A stretch of 53,415 bases of DNA from Pseudomonadota bacterium (GTDB taxonomy: Bacteria > Pseudomonadota > Alphaproteobacteria > Caulobacterales > Caulobacteraceae): NCBI GenBank assembly GCA_023432855.1, contig JAEZEZ010000060.1, positions 1-53,415 on the forward strand, written 5' to 3'. The translations under genes and the position numbers were made by a program. Under the pieces are notes generated by a model that was given only the letters and a program-made list of their open reading frames with translations, ran no database searches and had not been told where the DNA came from. Of the stretch, positions 1-6,470 are shown piece by piece (position 1 is the stretch's first letter; every line of letters starts with the position of its first letter).

Positions 1-962
1 GAGGTGCCGTGGGCATTGACGTAGTCGAGGTCCGAGGGCTCCAGCCCTGCACGCTTCAGCGCCGCCTTCATGGCGCGCTGGCCACCGTCACCGTCTTCCG
101 ACGGGGCGGTGATGTGGTAGGCGTCGCCGCTCATGCCATAGCCGACGACTTCGGCGTAGATCTTGGCACCGCGAGCGACAGCGTGCTCGTACTCTTCCAG
201 AACCATAATCCCTGCGCCCTCACCCATGATGAAGCCGGCATGGCCACGGTCATAGGGACGCGAAGCCTTTTCAGGGGTGTCGTTATAGGCGGTGCAAAGC
301 GCCTTGCAGGCCAGGAAGCCCGCATTGCCGATCGGCACGATTGAGCTTTCGGCACCACCGGCCACCATCACCTCGGCATCGCCCAGCGCGATCATACGGG
401 CCGCATCGCCGATGGCGTGGGCACCGGTGGCGCAGGCGGTCACCACCGAGTGGTTCGGGCCTTTCAGACCGTGACGGATCGAAATCTGGCCGGACGCCAG
501 ATTGATCAGAGCCGAGGGGATAAAGAACGGGCTGACGCGGCGCGGGCCCTGCTCTTTCAGGATGATGGCGGTGTCGGCAATCGGGCCAAGGCCGCCGATG
601 CCTGCCCCGACCATGACGCCGGTGGCTTCCTTGTCTTCTTCGCTTTCCGGCTTCCAGTTGGCATCGGCCAGCGCTTCGTCGGCTGCGGCAATAGCGAAGA
701 CGATGAAGTCATCGACGCGCTTGCGCTCTTTGGGAGACAGCACCTTGTCGAAATCGAATACGCCCGGCTGATCGGGCGCACCGCCGCCACGACCATCAAC
801 CGAAGGCACTTCGCCGGCGATGGTGCAGCCATAGCCTTCGGTGTCGAAGGTGGTGATCGGACGGATGCCGGATTGACCGTCCAGCAGATTCTTCCAGACG
901 TGCTCGACGCCAGTGCCCAGCGGAGTGACAAGGCCGAGGCCCGTGATAACGACGCGGCGCAT
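1..962 (-). CDS. fabF: 3-oxoacyl-ACP synthase II (KAS II), 3' end outside window
   Basis: Condenses acyl-ACP with malonyl-ACP in the elongation cycle of type II fatty acid synthesis in the cytoplasm. The protein opens MRRVVITGLGLVTPLGTGVE and carries the nucleophile region VVTACATGAHAIGDA, where the Cys is the acyl-accepting residue; the frame reaches VNAHGTS, the first active-site His, at the window edge. About 320 of an expected 415 residues are present. Start ATG at 960-962. It follows acpP on the same strand after a 191-base gap holding a strong hairpin, so its expression may partly be separated from acpP. Family assignment is secure. Confidence 0.95.
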   Translation of the reverse strand, partial: MRRVVITGLGLVTPLGTGVEHVWKNLLDGQSGIRPITTFDTEGYGCTIAGEVPSVDGRGGGAPDQPGVFDFDKVLSPKERKRVDDFIVFAIAAADEALADANWKPESEEDKEATGVMVGAGIGGLGPIADTAIILKEQGPRRVSPFFIPSALINLASGQISIRHGLKGPNHSVVTACATGAHAIGDAARMIALGDAEVMVAGGAESSIVPIGNAGFLACKALCTAYNDTPEKASRPYDRGHAGFIMGEGAGIMVLEEYEHAVARGAKIYAEVVGYGMSGDAYHITAPSEDGDGGQRAMKAALKRAGLEPSDLDYVNAHGT

Positions 963-1037
963 GGTTCGCGCTCCTTAGTTCAGACAGTGCAACGGCTGTA
1001 AAAGCCTGTCAGTCGCCCTACCGGCGCCCGACCCAAA

Positions 1038-1063
1038 TGAATCAGCCTGAGTGCTGAATCAGC
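1038..1063. repeat. Direct repeat TGAATCAGC x2, each with a GANTC site
   Basis: TGAATCAGC occurs at 1038-1046 and again at 1055-1063, a 17-base period, in the gap between acpP and fabF. Each copy holds GAATC, a CcrM-type GANTC methylation site, and the second sits inside the short palindrome GCTGA-A-TCAGC. It lies about 75-100 bases upstream of the fabF start. A role in fabF transcription is inference. Confidence 0.5.
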
Positions 1064-1076
1064 TCCAGAAACACTA

Positions 1077-1120
1077 ATGGCCGCCGGACGGTCCCGCTAG
1101 GGTCCCGTCACGGCGGCCAT
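1077..1120 (-). terminator. Hairpin between acpP and fabF (attenuator or partial terminator)
   Basis: Perfect 10-base arms ATGGCCGCCG (1077-1086) and CGGCGGCCAT (1111-1120) enclose a second 5-base pairing GACGG (1087-1091) with CCGTC (1105-1109). On the minus strand the hairpin starts about 34 bases past the acpP stop and is followed only by TTAGTGTTT, a weak U-rich stretch. It may lower read-through into fabF, letting the abundant carrier protein be made in excess, or protect the acpP 3' end. Confidence 0.55.
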
Positions 1121-1153
1121 CAGCTTGGTTAAGTGCGACGGATCGCAGCCGGA

Positions 1154-1393
1154 TCAGGCGGCCAGCTTCTCGTCGATGAACTTCACCGCGTCGCCGACGG
1201 TCTGGATGTGCTCGGCGGCGTCATCGGGAATCTCGATGTCGAATTCTTCTTCGAAGGCCATGACCAGCTCGACGTTGTCGAGGCTGTCGGCGCCCAGATC
1301 ATCGATGAAGCTGGCCTTCTCCGTGACCTTGTCAGGATCGGCGTCCAGGTGATCGATCACGATCTTGCGCACGCGTTCGAGGATGTCGGACAT
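1154..1393 (-). CDS. acpP: Acyl carrier protein
   Basis: A 79-residue acidic carrier protein, the usual length. It holds growing acyl chains on a 4'-phosphopantetheine arm attached to the Ser of GADSLDNVEL. It starts MSDILERVRKIV, and a short GC-rich in-frame extension upstream is rejected because AGAAGG lies at the right distance before this ATG. Gene order fabD-fabG-acpP-fabF on the minus strand is the common bacterial arrangement. Length, acidity and the DSL motif make the call secure. Confidence 0.97.
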   Translation of the reverse strand: MSDILERVRKIVIDHLDADPDKVTEKASFIDDLGADSLDNVELVMAFEEEFDIEIPDDAAEHIQTVGDAVKFIDEKLAA

Positions 1394-1547
1394 ACGTCTT
1401 CGCCTTCTTTGTTCATACCGCCGTGGCGGCCAATCGCGCCGTTCGGTGTCACGCTCGAACAGCTTTCGCAAGCCCTAAGGGACGCGCTTGCCGGATGGTT
1501 CCGGCCTAGCACGACTTCCCCGGGCGAAAAAGCACCGCTTGCGCGGC

Positions 1548-2288
1548 CTAGATCATCGCCATGCCGCCGTTCACGTGCAGGGTCTGGCCCGTGACGTAGG
1601 CCGCCTCGTCGCTGGCCAGGTAGACGGCGGCGGCGGCGATCTCGTCGCCCTCGCCCAGCCGACCGGCAGGAATGCGGCCCAGGATGGCGCCGCGCTGCTG
1701 CTCGTTCAGCACGTCGGTCATGGGCGATGCGATGAAGCCCGGCGCGATGCAGTTCACCGTCACGCCCCGGGAGCCCACCTCCTGGGCCAGCGACTTGGAA
1801 AACCCGATCATTCCGGCCTTGGATGCGGCGTAGTTGGTCTGGCCCGGATTGCCGGTGACGCCGACCACCGAGGTGATGCCGATGATGCGGCCGGCGCGCC
1901 GCTTCATCATGCCCTTGATGGCGGCGCGGGCCAGCCGGAAGTAGCTCTCGAGATTGACCTTCAGCACCTGCTCCCAGTCCTCGTCCTTCATGCGCAGGAT
2001 GAGGCCGTCCTTCGTGATCCCGGCGTTGGCCACCAGAATGTCGAGACCCGCGCCGGCGGCATCCTCGGCCTTGCCGACAAGGCCGTCGACCGCCTCGGCG
2101 TCGGACAGATTGCAGGCGGCGACATGGGCCCGGCCGCCGAGTTCCGAAGCCAGGTCAGCCAGCACGTTCTCGCGCGTGCCCGACAGGACGACGGTCGCGC
2201 CCTGGCCGTGCAGCGCCCTGGCGATGGCGGAGCCCAGGCCGCCCGTGGCGCCCGTGACCAGGGCGGTCTTTCCGGAAAGGTCGAACAT
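1548..2288 (-). CDS. fabG: 3-oxoacyl-ACP reductase
   Basis: NADPH-dependent reductase of the fatty acid elongation cycle, a classical short-chain dehydrogenase of 246 residues. Visible are the N-terminal nucleotide loop TGATGGLGSAIA, the NAG motif (ILVANAGITKD), a Ser in GITSVVGVTGNPGQTNY, and YAASKAG with the catalytic Tyr and Lys. The C-terminal GQTLHVNGGMAM is typical of FabG. It begins 12 bases after the fabD stop with GAGGAG before the ATG, so the two are surely cotranscribed. The context separates it from the general SDRs elsewhere in the window. Confidence 0.95.
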   Translation of the reverse strand: MFDLSGKTALVTGATGGLGSAIARALHGQGATVVLSGTRENVLADLASELGGRAHVAACNLSDAEAVDGLVGKAEDAAGAGLDILVANAGITKDGLILRMKDEDWEQVLKVNLESYFRLARAAIKGMMKRRAGRIIGITSVVGVTGNPGQTNYAASKAGMIGFSKSLAQEVGSRGVTVNCIAPGFIASPMTDVLNEQQRGAILGRIPAGRLGEGDEIAAAAVYLASDEAAYVTGQTLHVNGGMAMI

Positions 2289-2300
2289 CTGTCGTCTCCT

Positions 2301-3248
2301 CTAGGCCAGGCTACGGGCGAAAGCTTCCAGATCCGCCGGCGTGTTCAGCGGCACAGCCTCGGCGTCCGGCGCGATGCGCTTGGCCATGCCGGACAGGACC
2401 TTGCCGGCGCCGGCCTCGGCGAACCGGGTGACCGCCCCCTCGGTCGCCAGCCATTCCATGCTTTCGCGCCAGCGGACGCGGCCGGTCACCTGTTCCACCA
2501 GGAGCCTGCGGATCTCTTCCGCATCCAGCACCGGCCGGGCGGTCACATTGGCCACCAGCGGCGTGCGCGGCGCGGCGATGGCCGCCCCGGCGAGCGCCTC
2601 GGCCATCTCGTCGGCGGCCGGCTGCATGAGGGGGCAGTGGAAGGGCGCGGAGACATTGAGCGGAATGGCGCGGGCGCCCAGCTCCTTGGCCTTCTCGATG
2701 GCCTTGTCGACGGCCGCCTTTTCCCCGGAGATGACCACGTTGCCGTTGTTGTTGTCGTTGGCGACGACGCAGACCCCGGCCTCGGCGCCGGCCTCCGCGG
2801 CCTTCTCGGCCAGGGCGAGGTCGGTCTTCGGCCCGATCAGGGAGGCCATGGCGCCCTTGCCCACGGGCACGGCGCGCTGCATCGCCTGGCCCCGCAGCTT
2901 CAACAGCCGGGCCGTGTCGGCCAGGGTCAGGGATTCGGCGGCGCACAGGGCCGAGTACTCGCCCAGGGAGTGACCGGCGACGAAGGCGGCGCGGGTGATG
3001 TCGATATCGAACTCGGTGCGCAGCACGCGGATGACCGCGAGCGACACAGCCATAAGCGCCGGCTGGGCGTTCTCGGTCAGGGTAAGCTGATCCTCCGGGC
3101 CCTCGCGCATCAGCTTCGAGAGCTTCTGCTCCAGCGCGTCGTCGACCTCCTGGAACACCTCGCGCGCCGGCTGGAAGGCTTCGGCCAGCTCGGCCCCCAT
3201 GCCGATGGCCTGACTGCCCTGGCCGGGGAAAAGGAAGGCTAGGCTCAC
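2301..3248 (-). CDS. fabD: Malonyl-CoA:ACP transacylase
   Basis: Transfers malonyl from CoA to ACP, supplying the extender unit to FabF. Motifs are FLFPGQGSQAIGMG at the N terminus, the nucleophilic Ser in GHSLGEYSAL, the loop GKGAMASLIG and the catalytic His in NVSAPFHCPLM. At 315 residues it has the normal length. The start codon is GTG (3246-3248), supported by AGAGGAG eight bases upstream. First gene of the minus-strand fab cluster; its promoter must lie in 3249-3428, shared head-to-head with the next gene. Confidence 0.96.
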   Translation of the reverse strand: MSLAFLFPGQGSQAIGMGAELAEAFQPAREVFQEVDDALEQKLSKLMREGPEDQLTLTENAQPALMAVSLAVIRVLRTEFDIDITRAAFVAGHSLGEYSALCAAESLTLADTARLLKLRGQAMQRAVPVGKGAMASLIGPKTDLALAEKAAEAGAEAGVCVVANDNNNGNVVISGEKAAVDKAIEKAKELGARAIPLNVSAPFHCPLMQPAADEMAEALAGAAIAAPRTPLVANVTARPVLDAEEIRRLLVEQVTGRVRWRESMEWLATEGAVTRFAEAGAGKVLSGMAKRIAPDAEAVPLNTPADLEAFARSLA

Positions 3249-3350
3249 GCGCCGTCTCCTCTGGTGACTCGGCGCGGAGGGTTAGGGGAAAGGCGCCATA
3301 CCGGCAAGCGGCGTAGGCGCCGACGGGTTCCAACTGGACCTGAGCGGCGA

Positions 3351-3371
3351 GGCTTACCGCATTCGTAAGCC
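3351..3371. promoter_or_regulatory. Inverted repeat in the fabD / secreted-protein divergent gap
   Basis: GGCTTAC (3351-3357) and GTAAGCC (3365-3371) form perfect 7-base arms around 7 bases, in the 180-base gap between divergent starts. It could be an operator for either gene. No poly-T follows, so a terminator is less likely. Confidence 0.35.
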
Positions 3372-3428
3372 GCAGCTCTATTGTTCCGCCGGCCCGACAG
3401 CGCGACCTTCACCCCAGGAGGATCGCCC

Positions 3429-4403
3429 ATGCGCGTCGCGTCGCTCTCGTTCGCCATGCTTGCTGCAGGCTGTTCGGCGTCGGCCGCCCTGGCCAAGCCG
3501 CCGCCCCAGGTGTGGGACGAGGTCGCCGCCCGCCTCGACGCCGCGGCGGACCGGGACCTTCGCGACCCCGAAGATGCCGCCCCAGCGCGGGACGCCTGGG
3601 GCGTGCCGCCGGCGAAGATGTTCTCGCGCGTGGACATCAACCGCGACAGCGTCCCGGACTGGCGGGTGGACTACGAGCATGCGCCCAATCCCTCGCTGTT
3701 CTGCGGCACCGGCGGCTGCCGGAACGAACTGTGGGTGTCGCAGCCCGACGGCGGCTGGCGCAGGGCGATGGGCCGCACCGCCGGAACGCTCAGGCTCGTG
3801 CGCGCGGGCGGCGCGGTGCGGCTGGACCTTCACTTTCACGGCTCGGTCTGCGACGGCTTCGGGGCCCAGGACTGTCCGCGCAGCTATCTCTGGAACGAGG
3901 ACGCCGGGGTGTTCGAACCGGTCGCGGTTCCCGGCGGCCCGAGCTACCTGGCCGGCGGCCCGGCGGTGCTGGAGGCCGTGGACCTCGCCTCCGTCCCCGC
4001 CCCCGTGCGCCATACGGTGGAGGCGATGCAGGCAGCGTGCCGCGGCTCGGGCGGCGCCCTCGAGGAGCCGGCATGGGCGGTGACGCGGTTGCCCGACATC
4101 GACGGCGACGGCCTGGGCGACTGGATGGTGGGCTACCGCTACTTCGCCTGCGACTACGACGGGGAGGCGCCGGAAGGCGCCCTGACCGCCCTGCCCGTCA
4201 CCGTCTTTGCCACGGCCGGGGATCCCGCGGAGCCGACGATGGCCCTGGAAGGCAAGGACATGCAGGTCTCACTCGACCTCGCCTCGAAGCCGGCGGCGGT
4301 CTGGGTCTGGCGCGAGGGCGACGCCGAGTGCGAGTATCAGAAGCCGTGCGGGCGGCGGCATGTCTGGAACGCCGGCTCGCGCGCATTCGAAGAGGCGCGT
4401 TGA
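3429..4403 (+). CDS. Secreted two-repeat protein with calcium-loop-like motifs, function unknown
   Basis: A 324-residue exported protein. The start is the ATG with AGGAGG 7 bases upstream. The N terminus (MRVASLSFAMLAAGCSASAA) is a signal peptide; AAGC could be a lipobox, or cleavage could follow ASAALA. The mature part seems to be two copies of one module. Each starts with an Asp-rich loop followed by Asp-Trp (DINRDSVPDWRVDY, DIDGDGLGDWMVGY), like dockerin/EF-hand or FG-GAP calcium loops. Each ends in a Cys pair followed by R, an aromatic or His, WN, and a Phe-Glu (CPRSYLWNEDAGVFE, CGRRHVWNAGSRAFE). Calcium binding and disulfides are inferred. I do not recognise a named family. It stands alone between fabD and rpsF. 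Confidence 0.75.
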   Translation: MRVASLSFAMLAAGCSASAALAKPPPQVWDEVAARLDAAADRDLRDPEDAAPARDAWGVPPAKMFSRVDINRDSVPDWRVDYEHAPNPSLFCGTGGCRNELWVSQPDGGWRRAMGRTAGTLRLVRAGGAVRLDLHFHGSVCDGFGAQDCPRSYLWNEDAGVFEPVAVPGGPSYLAGGPAVLEAVDLASVPAPVRHTVEAMQAACRGSGGALEEPAWAVTRLPDIDGDGLGDWMVGYRYFACDYDGEAPEGALTALPVTVFATAGDPAEPTMALEGKDMQVSLDLASKPAAVWVWREGDAECEYQKPCGRRHVWNAGSRAFEEAR

Positions 4404-4578
4404 CGCCCTCCGCCCTTGCCTTTCCACAGGGGTTCGCGTATGTCCGCGCGCTTCTCTGGAAGGCGGTCCTTCGCGGATCCCGACGGTGTGCGCATCAGGC
4501 GCCCACGACGCGAACGGAACCATCGCTCCCCCGGGTCTTCCGCCGGGGCCGGCGCCGCCTCCTCAATGGAAGAGGAAA

Positions 4579-4968
4579 ATGGCACTCTACGAACACGTCA
4601 TCATTGCGCGGCAGGACATCTCCGCGCAGCAGGCCGAGGCGCTGAACGATCAGCTGAAGGCCCTGCTCGAAGAACAGGGCGGCAGCGTCGCGAAGATCGA
4701 ATACTGGGGCCTTCGCAACCTCACCTACCGCATCAAGAAGAACCGCAAGGGCCACTACTCCCTGCTCGCCATCGACGCCCCGGCCCCGGCCGTGAAGGAG
4801 ATGGAGCGCCAGCTGTCGATCAACGAGGACGTGCTGCGCTACATGACCGTCCGCGTCGACGAGCTCGACCTGGAGCTGTCCCCCATCCTCGCCCGCAAGG
4901 AGCGGGAGCGCGAGCGTGAACGCGATCGCAGCCCCGGCCCGCGCGGCGGCTTCGAAGACATGGCGTGA
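4579..4968 (+). CDS. rpsF: 30S ribosomal protein S6
   Basis: 129 residues; binds 16S rRNA as a heterodimer with S18, encoded next. It opens MALYEHVIIARQDIS and contains GLRNLTYRIKKNRKGHY, typical of S6. An acidic/arginine-rich C-terminal tail (RERERERDR...) extends past the folded domain, common in alphaproteobacteria. Start chosen at the ATG preceded by AAGAGG; in-frame codons upstream belong to the untranslated leader. The 175-base leader (4404-4578) is GC-rich and could fold, but I could not identify a known S6:S18 leader motif. First gene of rpsF-rpsR-rplI. Confidence 0.97.
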   Translation: MALYEHVIIARQDISAQQAEALNDQLKALLEEQGGSVAKIEYWGLRNLTYRIKKNRKGHYSLLAIDAPAPAVKEMERQLSINEDVLRYMTVRVDELDLELSPILARKERERERERDRSPGPRGGFEDMA

Positions 4969-4979
4969 GGACACAGACC

Positions 4980-5255
4980 ATGACCGACACCAACGCCCCG
5001 ACCCCCGGCGCGCCGGCCGGCTCCGGCCCCGCCCGCCGCCCGTTCTTCCGCCGCCGCAAGGTGTGCCCGTTCTCCGGCGCCAACGCCCCGAAGATCGACT
5101 ACAAGGACGTCAAGCTCCTGCAGCGCTACATCTCCGAGCGCGGCAAGATCGTGCCGTCGCGCATCACCGCGGTTTCGCAGATCAAGCAACGGGAACTGGC
5201 CCGCGCCATCAAGCGCGCCCGCTTCCTGGCGCTGCTGCCCTACGTCGTGAAGTGA
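4980..5255 (+). CDS. rpsR: 30S ribosomal protein S18
   Basis: 91-residue small-subunit protein partnering S6 on the platform. Key stretches are RRPFFRRRKVCPFSG and DYKDVKLLQRYISERGKIVP, followed by SRITAVSQIKQRELARAIKR, all hallmarks of S18. An N-terminal Pro/Ala/Gly-rich extension of about 20 residues precedes the conserved part. Start taken as ATG 4980, 11 bases after the rpsF stop, with a GAGG-type site in the gap. Confidence 0.97.
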   Translation: MTDTNAPTPGAPAGSGPARRPFFRRRKVCPFSGANAPKIDYKDVKLLQRYISERGKIVPSRITAVSQIKQRELARAIKRARFLALLPYVVK

Positions 5256-5266
5256 GGACGTAGATC

Positions 5267-5857
5267 ATGAAAGTCATTCTGCTCGAACGCGTCGAACGCC
5301 TCGGCGGCATCGGCGACACGGTGGTGGTGAAGGACGGTTTCGCCCGTAACTTCCTGCTGCCGCGTCAGAAGGCCCTGCGGGCCACCGAAGCCAACCAGAA
5401 GGTGTTCGAAGCCCAGCGCGCCCAGATCGAGGCCCGCAACGCCGAAGCCAAGTCGCAGGCCGAAAAGGCCGGCGAGAAGCTGGACGGCTCGTCCTACGTC
5501 CTGATCCGTCAGGCGGGCGAGAGCGGCCAGCTCTATGGATCGGTCGCGGCCCGCGACGTCGCCGACGCCGTTTCGGCGGAAGGCGGCAAGGTGGAGCGCA
5601 GCCAGGTCGTCCTCGACACGCCGATCAAGACGCTCGGCGTGCACGAGGTGAAGGTGCGCCTGCACTCGGAAGTGATGATCACCGTCAAGGTGAACGTCGC
5701 CCGCTCGCAGGACGAGGCCGAGCGCCAGGCGCGCGGCGAGGACGTCATCGCCAGCCAGTTCGACGAGGACCGGGTGTTCGCCCAGGAGGCCGCCCAGGAC
5801 ATGATCGAAGGCGGCGCCGGCCAGGCGCTGGCCGAGGCTCCGATGGGCGAAGCCTGA
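5267..5857 (+). CDS. rplI: 50S ribosomal protein L9
   Basis: Large-subunit protein that binds 23S rRNA near the L1 stalk. The N-terminal domain MKVILLERVERLGGIGDTVVVKDGFARNFLLP is diagnostic, followed by the long charged connecting helix (EAQRAQIEARNAEAKSQAEK) and the C-terminal domain (GQLYGSVAARDVADAV). At 196 residues it has an extra acidic/Gln-rich C-terminal extension of about 45 residues compared with the 150-residue E. coli form, as is frequent in this class. It ends the operon and is followed by a strong terminator. Confidence 0.97.
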   Translation: MKVILLERVERLGGIGDTVVVKDGFARNFLLPRQKALRATEANQKVFEAQRAQIEARNAEAKSQAEKAGEKLDGSSYVLIRQAGESGQLYGSVAARDVADAVSAEGGKVERSQVVLDTPIKTLGVHEVKVRLHSEVMITVKVNVARSQDEAERQARGEDVIASQFDEDRVFAQEAAQDMIEGGAGQALAEAPMGEA

Positions 5858-5880
5858 GCTTCGCAGCATCGCTGAAACGG

Positions 5881-5912
5881 AACGGCCCGGGATCGCTCCC
5901 GGGCCGTTTTGC
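5881..5912 (+). terminator. Rho-independent terminator after rplI
   Basis: Perfect 12-base arms AACGGCCCGGGA (5881-5892) and TCCCGGGCCGTT (5897-5908) with a four-base loop TCGC, then TTTTGC. It ends the rpsF-rpsR-rplI transcript 23 bases after the rplI stop. Confidence 0.93.
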
Positions 5913-5952
5913 ATTCGGCTCCGGCGGGTTAGCTTCCGCACAGGAGGCCGAC

Positions 5953-6327
5953 ATGACCCAGACCCACCCCGGCGGCTGCCTGTGCGGCCAGGTGCGTTTC
6001 GAGGCCGAGGGACCGGCCAAGTGGACCGCCTGGTGCCATTGCCACAGCTGCCGCAAGCACACCGGTCAACCGGCGTCGGCTTACGCCGGGTACGAGCGCG
6101 ACCGGGTGCGGTTCCTGGCCGAGCCGGCGCGGTTTGAGTCCTCCGAAGGGGTGCGGCGCGGATTCTGCGCCACCTGCGGGTCGACCCTCACCTACGAGGG
6201 GGACCGCTGGCCGACCGAGGTCCACTTCCACGTCGGCGCCTTCGACGATCCGACGCCGTTCGAGCCCAAAGGCCAGTCGTTCGCCGAGGAGCGCGTCGTC
6301 TGGTTCCACCCTTTCGGACAGGGATAG
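5953..6327 (+). CDS. GFA / CENP-V family zinc protein
   Basis: 124 residues with the zinc-binding Cys pattern of the glutathione-dependent formaldehyde-activating (GFA) family: GGCLCGQVRFE near the N terminus, WCHCHSCRKHTG at about residues 32-43, and CATCGSTLTYE at about 74-84. AGGAGG sits 6 bases before the ATG. GFA members were named for spontaneous formaldehyde-glutathione adduct formation, but most have unknown substrates, so I do not assign this activity. It lies alone between the rplI terminator and dnaB, far from the frmA/fghA genes at 49577-52072. Confidence 0.85.
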   Translation: MTQTHPGGCLCGQVRFEAEGPAKWTAWCHCHSCRKHTGQPASAYAGYERDRVRFLAEPARFESSEGVRRGFCATCGSTLTYEGDRWPTEVHFHVGAFDDPTPFEPKGQSFAEERVVWFHPFGQG

Positions 6328-6360
6328 CGTCCGCTTCTGACGCAGCGCGCGGCCATCCTC

Positions 6361-6380
6361 CCGTTCATCATGATGAACGG
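6361..6380. promoter_or_regulatory. 20-bp perfect palindrome upstream of dnaB
   Basis: CCGTTCATCATGATGAACGG is identical to its reverse complement over all 20 bases and lies about 90 bases before the dnaB start. There is no loop and no T-run, which favours a dimeric protein operator over a terminator. Nearby are CAATCCACA (6390-6398), which keeps the ATCCACA core of alphaproteobacterial DnaA boxes, and a GANTC site (6405-6409). The identity of any regulator is unknown. Confidence 0.5.
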
Positions 6381-6470
6381 CGACGCTTACAATCCACAGA
6401 TTGCGATTCACCTGGGGACAGGGCGTCGCTGGACCAAATCGCCACACTCCTGTGACGGCCGGCCTTGGGT

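Noticed and set aside
1488..3242. A 584-codon open frame opposite fabG and fabD
   Set aside because: Same reason: antisense to fabG and fabD, with biased composition and no ribosome site or family motif.
4404..4578. S6:S18 binding leader RNA upstream of rpsF
   Set aside because: The GC-rich leader can fold, but I could not locate the conserved bulged CCG arrangement with confidence.
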